In this document: one piece after another, positions 52,700-62,573 of the stretch | Numbering within the stretch: the first letter of the stretch is position 1 | How the letters are laid out: each line of letters starts with the position of its first letter | Assembly: GCA_964565645.1 (NCBI GenBank) | Contig: CAZMFQ010000001.1 | Span: 1 to 64,000, forward strand | DNA length: 64,000 bases | Reading direction: 5' to 3' | Source of the DNA: JAHIQC01 sp964565645 | GTDB taxonomy: Bacteria; Actinomycetota; Coriobacteriia; Anaerosomatales; JAHIQC01 | The notes under the pieces: model-generated | Told to the model about the DNA's origin: nothing | The model's input: only the letters and a program-made list of their open reading frames with translations | The model's database searches: none | Position numbers and translations under genes: made by a program

Positions 52700-53014
52700 T
52701 CAGTCGTCGTCTTCGGGGGCGTCGCCGATGGTGACATCGTAGCGAGAGCCCCCACGAAGGTCGCTCGCGAGGATCTCGATGAGGCGGTCGACGTCACCGC
52801 CGGAGATCACGTCCTCACCGGCTTCGCGTTCATCCTTGAGGCGTCTCACGAGTTCGGCACGCAGGATGTCGATCTTGCCGTGAAGCACCCGGCGCTGATA
52901 CGAGATCCTCTGCTCCTCCTCGTGCAATTCGTTCAGGAGAGCCCTGAGATCCTCGTTGGACTTGCCTCCGAGATTCAGCAAGGCGTCGTCGAACCGCTCG
53001 CTACCCTCACTCAT
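52700..53014 (-). CDS. rsiG: RsiG-like anti-sigma factor candidate with one c-di-GMP-binding motif
   Basis: 104 residues. The helix at 22-62 (LRALLNELHEEEQRISYQ, then RRVLHGKIDILRAELVRRL) contains Glu34-x3-Ser38-x2-Arg41-x3-His45-x3-Asp49. This fits the RsiG c-di-GMP signature E-x3-S-x2-R-x3-Q-x3-D except for His in place of Gln. RsiG holds sigma WhiG in a c-di-GMP-dependent way in actinobacteria; single-motif homodimeric forms are thought ancestral. The acidic C-terminus is otherwise unassigned. ATG start with GGAGGGG. No whiG-like sigma gene is in the window. Confidence 0.65.
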   Translation of the reverse strand: MSEGSERFDDALLNLGGKSNEDLRALLNELHEEEQRISYQRRVLHGKIDILRAELVRRLKDEREAGEDVISGGDVDRLIEILASDLRGGSRYDVTIGDAPEDDD

Positions 53015-53057
53015 CGCCCCTCCGATCGTGTGTCGCGCATCGCGCGCGCCGCTTCGG

Positions 53058-53063
53058 ATTGTA
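53058..53063 (-). promoter_or_regulatory. Probable -10 of the RsiG-like/garA/ftsR transcript
   Basis: TACAAT on the minus strand, 44 bp before the RsiG-like start codon. The -35 match is weak (CTGAAA, 15-bp spacer). A direct repeat GGTATAGGTATAG at 53097-53109 (minus strand) lies upstream and may be a second -10 or a binding site. Confidence 0.4.
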
Positions 53064-53126
53064 TCAGACGGGCCCACCTTTCAGGGCTCGACCTTGACTA
53101 TACCTATACCCACTGACACCGAGACG

Positions 53127-53897
53127 TCAGAGGATGCGGAGTGCCGGGCGGAGCTCCTCGGCAAGTGACTTCTCCCCCACGGTGAAGGAACCGATCTGGC
53201 AGGTCACGCCCCATACGTCGCGCATGGCGGCAAGCAGCGCCTCGGTGATCTCGTCGTCTGCCGGCAGCCGCTCGGCGCAGTCGGCGAAGGTGGCCGTCCC
53301 GCTCGCGAGGGCCTCCCGGGCTTCACGGGCCAACCGAAACACGGCGGCCTCACGTTCCAGATCCCGCGTACGCGTGAACGAACCATGCTGCAGGACCGTG
53401 TCCTGGTGCCACACCTGCGCACTGCCTGAGAGTTTGGCGACGCCGATCGAGAGGTCGGCGTGCGACGCGTGCAGGTAGCAGGAAGCGGAGGCCGCATCGC
53501 CCCGAGGCCGGGCGGTCAGATCGGCGTCCACCCCGAGCGTCCGGTAGGCCCCGACCAGAGCCGCACTGAGATGACGATAGGAAGCGGCGACGCCGCGCGG
53601 TACCCCGTCGCCGATACCCGCGACGAACGAGTACGTCAGCTCGTCGTCGTGCAACACGCCTCTCCCCCCGGTGAAGCGTCGCACGACGTCGACCCCGCGT
53701 GCTCGGCATTCGCCCAGATCGACCGTGTCGGCCGCCTGGAACCGTCCGATCGTCACGCTCGGACGCGTCCAGCCGTACAGCCGAAGAGTCGGCGGCGAGT
53801 CGCCGGCGGCATGCGCCAACTGGACGGCACGGTCCAGGGCCATGTTGAGGTCCCCATCGACCGGGCCGTCCAGGATCACGCGCCATACCTGCGACAC
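53127..53897 (-). CDS. lipM: Octanoyltransferase LipM / lipoate-protein ligase A family
   Basis: 256 residues of the biotin/lipoyl ligase fold: NMALDRAVQLA, RRFTGGRGVLHDDELTYSF, KLSGSAQ with Lys155 and LQHGSF. Cys140 in SASCYLHASHADLS occupies the position of the LipM acyl-enzyme cysteine, favouring octanoyl transfer over lipoate activation; the two cannot be separated by sequence alone. It follows the glycine cleavage genes, and GcvH is its evident acceptor. No lipA is in the window. Confidence 0.85.
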   Translation of the reverse strand: MSQVWRVILDGPVDGDLNMALDRAVQLAHAAGDSPPTLRLYGWTRPSVTIGRFQAADTVDLGECRARGVDVVRRFTGGRGVLHDDELTYSFVAGIGDGVPRGVAASYRHLSAALVGAYRTLGVDADLTARPRGDAASASCYLHASHADLSIGVAKLSGSAQVWHQDTVLQHGSFTRTRDLEREAAVFRLAREAREALASGTATFADCAERLPADDEITEALLAAMRDVWGVTCQIGSFTVGEKSLAEELRPALRIL

Positions 53898-53906
53898 GAC
53901 GCGGGC

Positions 53907-55399
53907 TCAGTCCTGCGCGCGCACGAAGCGAAGCACGGGTTCGCGTGCAGCCCGGGCCTCATCGAGACGTCGGACGGGCGTAGTGTACGGTGCACCCTTC
54001 ACGGTCTCAGGATCGCTCGAACACTCCTCGGCGATAGCTAGCATCGCCGCGACGAACGCGTCGAGCGCGTCGAGCGGCTCCGTCTCGGTGGGCTCGATCA
54101 TGAGCGCTTCTTCGACAAGCAGTGGGAAGTAGACCGTCGGCGGGTGGAAGCCGTAGTCAAGCAGGCGTTTGGCTATGTCGAGCGTCCGGACACCGGACTC
54201 CCGCTTCTGGCGGGTGCCGGATAGCACGAACTCGTGCATGCACGTCCGGTCATACGGCAGGTCGAACGCGCCCTTGAGCTTCTGCCGCAGGTAGTTCGCC
54301 GAGATCACGGCCTGCTCGCTCACCTCGCGCAGTCCCGAGCCGCCGAGTGCCCGGACGTAGGCATAGGCGCGGACCAGGACGCCGAAGTTGCCCATGAAGG
54401 TTCGGACGCGGCCGATGGACTCGGCCGGTGCCCGCATCAAGAAGGTGTCACCCTCCCTGACCGCAAGCGGACCGGGAAGGTAGGGCGCGAGTTCCGCGGA
54501 GACGCAGACCGGGCCCGAGCCCGGACCTCCGCCCCCGTGCGGGGTCGAGAAGGTCTTGTGAAGGTTGATGTGCATGGCGTCGAAGCCCATGTCACCGGGG
54601 CGCGAGATGCCCATGATCGCGTTCAGATTGGCGCCGTCACAGTACGCGAGCGCCCCGACCGCATGGACCGCTTCCGTGATCTCGAGGATGCGGGGGTCGA
54701 AGAGCCCCAGGGTGTTGGGGTTCGTGAGCATGAACGCCGCAACGTCGGTATCGAGCGCCTCGCGAAGCGCATCGACGTCCACGAAGCCGTCAGGGCCGCT
54801 TGCGATGGTGACCGTCTCGTACCCGCACATCGTGACGGTCGCGGGATTGGTGCCATGGGCCGTCTCAGGTATCACGACCTTGGTCCGCGCGTTGCCGCGA
54901 GCCGTGTGATAGGCGCGGAAGCACATGAGCGCCGTGAGTTCGCCGTGGGCACCCGCCGCCGGCTGAAGCGTGACTCCGGGCAGGCCCGAGATCTCGCCCA
55001 GTGCCGTCTGCAGGCCCCACATCAGCTCGAGCGCACCCTGCACCGTCTCAGCGGGCTGATAGGGATGGAGTCCGGAGAAGCCGGGATACCGTGAGGCGTC
55101 CTCGTTGACCCTCGGGTTGTACTTCATCGTGCAGCTGCCAAGGGGGTAGCTGCCCGAGTCCACCCCGAAGTTCATGCTGGCCAGATGCGTGTAGTGGCGC
55201 GCGATCTCGACCTCGCTCACGTCAGGCAGATCCAGCTCGACAGTGCGGGCACGACCGCCGAGAACTATGCCCAGGTCGATCGGCGGTACATCGAGAGCGG
55301 GCGCCCCGGCGCAGCTCGCACCCTTGGAGCCGTTCTCGAAGATGGTCTTGCGCGGGCCCCGGTGTGGGGCACTGTGAGGTGTGTGTGCGAGTTCCTTCG

Positions 55400-55403
<4 letters not shown>
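53907..55403 (-). CDS. gcvPB: Glycine dehydrogenase (decarboxylating) subunit 2
   Basis: 498 residues; the PLP-carrying half of split P-protein. Schiff-base Lys283 in NLHKTFSTPHGGGGPG, with GSCTMKYNPRVNE and ETAHGTNPAT also diagnostic. The GTG start overlaps the gcvPA stop (GTGA), so the two subunits are coupled. Confidence 0.96.
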
Positions 55404-56770
<1,367 letters not shown>

Positions 56771-56788
56771 CGTGTGGGTTGCGCCTGC

Positions 56789-57166
56789 CTACTCGTTGAT
56801 GAAGGACTCGTACTCCGCCGAGGACATGAGTGCATCCAGCTCGGAGCTGTCGGACATCTTGACCTTGATCATCCAGCCTTCGCCGTACGCATCGGCATTG
56901 ACGGTCTCAGGCGCGTCCGCAAGCGCATCGTTGACCTCGAGGATCTCGCCGGAGAGCGGCGAGTAAAGCTCGGAGACCGACTTGACCGACTCGATCTCGC
57001 CGAAGGTCTCGTCCGCGGTCACATCATCGCCGGCGGAAGGCAGGTCGACGTAGACGACCTCACCGAGCTGGTCCTGAGCGAAATCTGAGATGCCGATGAC
57101 GGCGACGTCGCCGTCGACACGGACCCACTCGTGCTCCTTGTGGTACTTCAGATCGCTGGGATACAT
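56789..57166 (-). CDS. gcvH: Glycine cleavage system H protein
   Basis: 125 residues. Carries the lipoyl arm between P-, T- and L-proteins. The lipoylation site is Lys62 in EIESVKSVSELYSPLSGEI. DLKYHKEHEWVRVDG opens the protein. It sits 17 nt after gcvT. The L-protein (lpd) is not in the window. Confidence 0.97.
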   Translation of the reverse strand: MYPSDLKYHKEHEWVRVDGDVAVIGISDFAQDQLGEVVYVDLPSAGDDVTADETFGEIESVKSVSELYSPLSGEILEVNDALADAPETVNADAYGEGWMIKVKMSDSSELDALMSSAEYESFINE

Positions 57167-57183
57167 CGCGTGCAGCGCTCCTT

Positions 57184-58326
57184 TCAGGCCTTTCCGGCCG
57201 ACAACGAGGTCTCTTTGATGAACGGTGCCTTGGTCACGATCGCCTCGGCGACCTTCTTGCGTATCGCGATCTGGAGAACGGTACCGGGTTCTGAGAGTGA
57301 CGCCGGAACGTAGGCCATCGCGATGCCGGTCGACAGGGTCGGAGAGAACGTGCCGCTTGCCACCTTACCCACCTCGGTGCCGTCATGCAACACAGGGAAA
57401 TCATGCCGAGGAATGCCGTCCGAGACGGTCATGGCCACAAGCTTGCGGGCCGGGCCTGCGGCACGGATCGCGGCGATCGCTTCGTGGCCGACATACCCGG
57501 TCTTGTCCTTGGGGACGACCCAGCCAAGACCGGCGGAGATCGGGTCCACTCCCCTGTCGATGTCGTTGCCGTGCAACGGATAGCCCATCTCGAGGCGCAA
57601 CGTGTCGCGCGCGCCGAGTCCGCACGGTCTCACCTGCGGAAACGACAGCAGGGCCCGCCACAGCGCCTGCGCTTTGGACACGTGGCTGAGGATCTCGACC
57701 CCGTCCTCGCCGGTATAGCCGGTCCGGGCCACCAGCACGGGCACTGAGTCGAGCATGGCCTCGACGATAGTGAACCGCGCCGGCGGTTCGAAGTCGGGCC
57801 CCGCAAGCTCTTCGATGATCGACAGGGCGGCCGGGCCCTGCAGCGCGATGAGGGCGGTGCGCTCCGACTCATCCACCAGCTCGACCGCCCCCGGAACGGC
57901 GCCGCCGCCGGAGGTGAGGGTCGTGTTCTCGGGCGCATGGGCCACGAGCCACTCCCAGTCGACCGCGTGGTTACCCGCATTCGCGATGATCAGGTACTCG
58001 AGGTCACCCGTGTGGTAGACGATCAGGTCGTCGATGATGCCGCCCGAGTCGTCGCACATGAGGGTGTACTGGGCCGTACCGAGCTCCGAGATCCTGTTGA
58101 GATCGTTGGTGAGCAGGCTCTGCAGGAAATCGAAGGCTCCGAAACCGAACACCCGGAACTCGGCCATGTGACCGACGTCGAAGACGCCTGCCGAGGAACG
58201 GACGGCCTGGTGCTCGTCGATGATCCCGGAGTACTGGACCGGCATCTCCCATCCCGCGAACGGGACCATGCGGGCACCAAGGGCCAGATGCTCGTCGTAA
58301 AGCGATGTTCGATGCAGTCCACTCAT
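57184..58326 (-). CDS. gcvT: Aminomethyltransferase (glycine cleavage T protein)
   Basis: 380 residues. Transfers the methylene group from GcvH to tetrahydrofolate. LGARMVPFAGWEMPVQYSGI, GVFDVGHMAEFRV, GYTGEDGVEI and ARDTLRLEMGYPLHGNDID are family motifs. AAAGGAAA lies before the ATG. Only 21 nt separate it from dac, leaving no room for a glycine riboswitch; the gcv genes are probably read through from dac or from a promoter inside it. Confidence 0.96.
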   Translation of the reverse strand: MSGLHRTSLYDEHLALGARMVPFAGWEMPVQYSGIIDEHQAVRSSAGVFDVGHMAEFRVFGFGAFDFLQSLLTNDLNRISELGTAQYTLMCDDSGGIIDDLIVYHTGDLEYLIIANAGNHAVDWEWLVAHAPENTTLTSGGGAVPGAVELVDESERTALIALQGPAALSIIEELAGPDFEPPARFTIVEAMLDSVPVLVARTGYTGEDGVEILSHVSKAQALWRALLSFPQVRPCGLGARDTLRLEMGYPLHGNDIDRGVDPISAGLGWVVPKDKTGYVGHEAIAAIRAAGPARKLVAMTVSDGIPRHDFPVLHDGTEVGKVASGTFSPTLSTGIAMAYVPASLSEPGTVLQIAIRKKVAEAIVTKAPFIKETSLSAGKA

Positions 58327-58347
58327 GACGTTTCCTTTCAGTTCTGC

Positions 58348-59565
58348 TCAGCCGCCCGTGATGCTGCGCCAGCCGCGGACGATGCCGATCCATATCCGTT
58401 CGAAGAAGCCCGGTCGCTCCACGTCGGTTCCGGCGACCAGAGGAACCTGTGCCAGGAGGCGATCCCCCTGCGCCAGGGTGAGGGTGCCGACCTTCTGGCC
58501 TCTTGCCACAGGGGCCTCGACGCCCCGATACAGGTCGACCTTGCGCGTGATCTCGCCATCAAGATCGAACACGGGCGCCTTGACGGCGTCGGCGACGACG
58601 GCATCAACGGAAGTGTCGAGGTAGTCCGTGACCGGAACGGCACCCAGCGTCTCCTCAGCGGAGGCTATGTATCGCGACGCATAGTGCTGGAACCCCCAGT
58701 CGAGGAGAGCCTCGGCCTGATCGAATCGCGACTGCTCGGAGCGAGCGCCCAGAACCACCGCGTACAACTCGATATCGCGCCTCTTGGCAGAAGCCACAAG
58801 GCAGTATCCGGCGTCATTGGTCCAGCCGGTCTTGACCCCGTTCGCACCGATGTAGGAGCCGATGAGCAGATTCGAGGTCTCCAGCTCCCTCGCCGGGCCC
58901 TGTCCGTCCAGATCGACACTCGGCAGTCCGACGATCCTGCGGAACTCGTCGTTCCTCATCGCGTATCTGGCCAACACAGCGAGGTCCCGTGCGCTCGTAT
59001 GGTGTCCCTTCGCGTCCAGTCCATGTGGGTTCGCGTAATGGGTGGAGGTCAGGCCCAGTTCCTCCGCCTTGGCGTTCATCATGTCGACGAAGCCCGCTTC
59101 CGTTCCGCCGACCCTGATGGCGAGCGCCTCTGCGGCGTCGTTTCCGGACTTCACGAGCATGCCTTCGAGCAGGGTTCGAACGGTGAACACGTCGCCCGTC
59201 TTGATGCCTGCCACCGACTCACCGACACGACCTGCGGACGCCGATACCGCGACCGTGTCGTCAAGCGAGGTGTTCTCCAGTACCACGACAGCGGTCATGA
59301 TCTTGGTCGTAGAGGCCATGGCCCGAGCGACGTCAGCGTCACGCGACCACAGTTCCCTACCGTCGCCGGTGGACAGGATCCCGGCCTTGAGCACCACATC
59401 GGGCGCCGCCGCAGCCACCGCGCTCGGCGCGGAAGAGACCTCGTAGTCCCCGACCCTGTCAGCGGCGGAGAGCGGAGCGGGACAGACGCCCAAGAGCGAG
59501 ACCGCGAGGGCCACGACAAGCGATCTGAGAACGAGTCCACGTGCGATCCGGGCGTGACCTGGCAT
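58348..59565 (-). CDS. D-alanyl-D-alanine carboxypeptidase (penicillin-binding protein, S11)
   Basis: 405 residues. A signal peptide (SLVVALAVSLLGVCPAPLSA) is followed by the S11 peptidase domain with SxxK at Ser85-Lys88 (ASTTKIMT), SGN at 140-142 and KTG at 245-247. A PBP5-type C-terminal beta domain and an amphipathic anchor (FFERIWIGIVRGWRSI) end it. It trims the terminal D-Ala of stem peptides at the outer membrane face. The gene is divergent from the pilin-like gene. Confidence 0.95.
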   Translation of the reverse strand: MPGHARIARGLVLRSLVVALAVSLLGVCPAPLSAADRVGDYEVSSAPSAVAAAAPDVVLKAGILSTGDGRELWSRDADVARAMASTTKIMTAVVVLENTSLDDTVAVSASAGRVGESVAGIKTGDVFTVRTLLEGMLVKSGNDAAEALAIRVGGTEAGFVDMMNAKAEELGLTSTHYANPHGLDAKGHHTSARDLAVLARYAMRNDEFRRIVGLPSVDLDGQGPARELETSNLLIGSYIGANGVKTGWTNDAGYCLVASAKRRDIELYAVVLGARSEQSRFDQAEALLDWGFQHYASRYIASAEETLGAVPVTDYLDTSVDAVVADAVKAPVFDLDGEITRKVDLYRGVEAPVARGQKVGTLTLAQGDRLLAQVPLVAGTDVERPGFFERIWIGIVRGWRSITGG

Positions 59566-59658
59566 AAGAGCGATACCGTTTCAGGAAGTCGGGCGAGTTG
59601 TGCAAGAATGGGCGTGGTCAGTGAACCACAGACCCGCCCACAGTGCTAGGAGTGCGTG

Positions 59659-59991
59659 ATGCACCCATCATACTCGCGAGAAGACGGGTACACGCTAGCT
59701 GAACTGATGGTCATCGTCTTCATCCTCTCGGCTCTCGTGGCCATCGCCCTGTCGACGTACGCGTACACGACCGGCCGGACCCGCAGGCTCACCTGCGAGA
59801 CGAACCGGCGTCACCTCGATACGGCCGCAGCCATATATGAGGGAGCGAACGGGGCGCCCCCGATCGAGATCGAAGACCTGGCGCCGTACGTGACGAACAT
59901 CGACTACGTGAAGATCTGTCCGGGCGACCGGACGACCGAACTGCGTTATGACGAGGACCTCGAGAGAGTGGTCTGTGACTTCCACGAGTGA
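59659..59991 (+). CDS. Type IV pilin-like / pseudopilin protein
   Basis: 110 residues. Class III leader: a short N-terminus, cleavage after Gly10 in REDG-YTLAELMVIVFILS, Glu at +5, then a hydrophobic helix (VIVFILSALVAIAL). The C-terminal domain is small, with two Cys (KICPGDRT and VVCDF) that could pair. No pilus machinery is adjacent. AGGAG is six bases before the ATG at 59659; the preceding GTG is too close to it. Confidence 0.85.
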   Translation: MHPSYSREDGYTLAELMVIVFILSALVAIALSTYAYTTGRTRRLTCETNRRHLDTAAAIYEGANGAPPIEIEDLAPYVTNIDYVKICPGDRTTELRYDEDLERVVCDFHE

Positions 59992-60010
59992 AGCCGTTGA
60001 GGAGGGCTCG

Positions 60011-60820
60011 ATGAAGTACTCGCGATTCGAAGCGCTTGTGTCGGGGGTCGGCGCCGCTGCGATACTCGGTGCGCTCGCCTTGTCCGCACAGGGCGCCCTG
60101 GTCATCGAAGAAGTGGTCGCGCAAGTGCTTCTGCTGTTCGTTCTCCTGGCGGCGGTCCACTGGGGTCGCAACGGCGGGTTCATCGCGGCTATCGTCGCCT
60201 CACTGATCTATGTGTTCGCAAGGATCCCCTTGGTGGCCGAGCAAGGGGCGCTCTCATGGGACGTGGCTTCGCTCGTACTCGTTCGCGTGCTCTCATACGG
60301 GCTCATCGGGATCGTCGGCGGCGAACTGTGCAGCAGGATCCGCTACATCTTTGCCAGGCTCGAGGACTCCAGCAGCGTCGACGAGTGGAGTCAGGTGTTC
60401 AACCAGCGCTTCATCGCGCGAGCGCTTGAGAGCGCAGCAGGGCAGTTCACCAGATACCAGACTCCGTTCTCAGTGGTGATCCTGGGCATCTCAGACGCAC
60501 TGTTCACCGACCTTCGTGCCGCTAAGCAACGGTCCATGGTCCGTGGCGTGGCAAGCCACATCAGAAGCGACATCCGGCTTGTCGACGAGGCCGGACGCCT
60601 CGATGACGGCCGATTTCTCGTGGTTCTGCCTCACACACCACTGAGCGGCGCGCTCGTCGTCTCGGACCGCCTGCACCGCGGCGTGTGCAACGTCCTCGGT
60701 GCACGGGAGGACTCCGTTGACGTGAAGGTCCTCGGCGCTCCGGAGAACACCGAGGACCTGTTGGAACTCAAGCGGTTGCTCACACTCCAGGCCGAAGGGG
60801 CTCAGAGCACCTCGTCCTGA
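60011..60820 (+). CDS. Membrane protein with degenerate GGDEF domain
   Basis: 269 residues. About four membrane helices in residues 8-105, a short coiled linker, then a GGDEF-like fold (about 125-260: FNQRFIARALESAAGQFTRY, VVILGISDALF). The active-site loop reads RLDDGRFLVVLP instead of GGDEF, so cyclase activity is not expected; it may bind nucleotide or protein. Start at ATG 60011 with GGAGGG four bases upstream, 19 nt after the pilin-like gene. It overlaps the convergent ACT gene by 19 bp. Confidence 0.8.
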   Translation: MKYSRFEALVSGVGAAAILGALALSAQGALVIEEVVAQVLLLFVLLAAVHWGRNGGFIAAIVASLIYVFARIPLVAEQGALSWDVASLVLVRVLSYGLIGIVGGELCSRIRYIFARLEDSSSVDEWSQVFNQRFIARALESAAGQFTRYQTPFSVVILGISDALFTDLRAAKQRSMVRGVASHIRSDIRLVDEAGRLDDGRFLVVLPHTPLSGALVVSDRLHRGVCNVLGAREDSVDVKVLGAPENTEDLLELKRLLTLQAEGAQSTSS

Positions 60821-61239
60821 ACGTAGAGCCGCTCGGGCGCGATCACATTGACGCCCGCCACTGTGAGCGCGTCGTCCGCCGCCGGATCATCGACCTTGAA
60901 GATGTCGACCGCTGCCGCACGACCGGGCTCCACGAACGCGTACGCGTACTCCACGTTGATGCTCGCACGACCGAGCACGTCGAGGACATCAGCAAGCCCA
61001 CCGGGCGTGTCGGGGATCTCGACCGCGAGCACCTTGGTGAGCGATACCCCGAAGCCGGCATCGTCGAGCACCGCCTTGGCCGCGAACGGTCTGTCGCAGA
61101 TGATACGGACCACGCCGAACTCAGCGGTGTCGGCGACCATCAGGGCGCGCAGATTGATGCCCGCGTCCGCAAGCGTGCGCGTCAGTCGGGCAAGATGCCC
61201 CGGGCTGTTCTCAAGAAACACCGAGACCTGATCGATCAT
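60802..61239 (-). CDS. Tandem ACT-domain protein (copy 2)
   Basis: 145 residues, two ACT domains (VSVFLENSPGHLARLTRTLA and VEIPDTPGGLADVLDVLG). It parallels the ACT gene beside iorB. It lies four bases after paaK copy 2, so the two form an operon. Probably an amino-acid-sensing regulator; ligand and target unknown. The convergent overlap with the GGDEF-like gene is 19 bp. Confidence 0.87.
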   Translation of the reverse strand: MIDQVSVFLENSPGHLARLTRTLADAGINLRALMVADTAEFGVVRIICDRPFAAKAVLDDAGFGVSLTKVLAVEIPDTPGGLADVLDVLGRASINVEYAYAFVEPGRAAAVDIFKVDDPAADDALTVAGVNVIAPERLYVQDEVL

Positions 61240-61243
61240 GATG

Positions 61244-62548
61244 TCACGCCCCTCCCTGCTCGGCCCGAAGGTCCAGCACTCGCTTTGCCTTGCCTTCCGA
61301 GCGGGCGATCGACTTGGGCTCCACCAGCTTGACCGCGATGGACACCGCCAGCGCCGATTCGATCTCGGCCCGGACACGACGCTGCAACGACTCGAGCTCG
61401 CGGATCTCGTCGAAATCGGTATCCGGGGCGACCTCCACATGGACCTCGACGGTATCCATGGACCCACGTTTGCCGAGGATGACCTGGTAATGCGGAGCCA
61501 CACCTGCGATACCGGTCAGCACCTGTTCGATCTGGCTCGGGAACACGTTCACGCCGCGGACGATGATCATGTCGTCACTGCGACCGGTCACCCGCTCCAT
61601 TCGACGCGTCGTGCGGCCGCACGCGCACTCACCCGGGATGATGCGTGAGATGTCGCGCGTCCTGTAGCGGATCACAGGGATGCCTTCCTTCGTCAGAGTG
61701 GTGAACACCACTTCACCGTACTGGCCGTCGGGCACCGGCTGGAGGGTCTCCTCATCAACGATCTCGATCAGGAAATGGTCCTCGTTGACGTGAAGGCCGT
61801 GCTGCTCACTGCACTCGGCGGCGACGCCGGGTCCGAGGATCTCGGACAGGCCATAGATGTCGATGGCCTTGACGCCGAGCATCTCCTCGATCTGGAGACG
61901 CATGTTCTCACTCCAGGGTTCAGCGCCGAAGATGCCCGCCCGCAGCGACGTCGCGGAGAGATCGACGCCCATCTCCTGCGCCGTCTCGGCGATGAGCACC
62001 GCGTACGAAGGCGTGCAAGCGAGAATCGTCGTGCCGAAGTCCTTGAGCACCTGGACCTGGCGTTTGGTGTTCCCACCGGAGATCGGAACGGTGAGACAGC
62101 CCAACCGCTCGGAACCGTAGTGCACGCCGAGACCGCCGGTGAACAGACCATAGCCGTAGGTGACCTGGACGATGTCATCAGGTGTCCCGCCGGCCGATGC
62201 GATGGTTCTGGCCATCAGGTCTGCCCAGTTGTCGATGTCGTTGCGGGTGTATCCGACCACAGTGATCTGGCCGGTCGTGCCAGAGGACGAGTGCACGCGA
62301 ACGATATCCCTCAAAGGTGCGGCGAACAGGTTGAACGGGTAGGCCGCCCTCATGTCGTCCTTCAGGGTGAACGGGAACTCCGCAAGGTCCGCAAGCGATT
62401 GGATATCCGGCTTGACCCCGGCCTCGTCGAACGAACTGCGGTAGTGGGGCACGTTGTCGTACACCCGTTGCAGCACATTCCGGAGTCGGTCGAGCTGCAG
62501 GGCCTCGAGCTCGCTCCTCGGCATGGCCTCATACTGCGGTTGGTACAT
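61244..62548 (-). CDS. paaK: Phenylacetate-CoA ligase family protein (copy 2)
   Basis: 434 residues, similar to copy 1. P-loop HSSSGTTGQITVVGYT, YGLSEILGPGVAAEC, YRTRDISR and RSDDMIIVRGVNVFPSQIE. The start is the ATG at 62548 preceded by GAGGGG; longer frames run into the upstream gene. Two ligases with two ACT partners suggest different aryl or acyl acids. Specificity is not readable from sequence. Confidence 0.93.
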   Translation of the reverse strand: MYQPQYEAMPRSELEALQLDRLRNVLQRVYDNVPHYRSSFDEAGVKPDIQSLADLAEFPFTLKDDMRAAYPFNLFAAPLRDIVRVHSSSGTTGQITVVGYTRNDIDNWADLMARTIASAGGTPDDIVQVTYGYGLFTGGLGVHYGSERLGCLTVPISGGNTKRQVQVLKDFGTTILACTPSYAVLIAETAQEMGVDLSATSLRAGIFGAEPWSENMRLQIEEMLGVKAIDIYGLSEILGPGVAAECSEQHGLHVNEDHFLIEIVDEETLQPVPDGQYGEVVFTTLTKEGIPVIRYRTRDISRIIPGECACGRTTRRMERVTGRSDDMIIVRGVNVFPSQIEQVLTGIAGVAPHYQVILGKRGSMDTVEVHVEVAPDTDFDEIRELESLQRRVRAEIESALAVSIAVKLVEPKSIARSEGKAKRVLDLRAEQGGA

Positions 62549-62573
62549 CCCCTCACCCCTTCTGACTATCGGA

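Noticed and set aside
54234..55094. 286-codon plus-strand open frame opposite gcvPB
   Set aside because: Antisense shadow of gcvPB with no ribosome site or recognisable domain.
58327..58347. Glycine riboswitch before gcvT
   Set aside because: Only 21 nt separate dac and gcvT.
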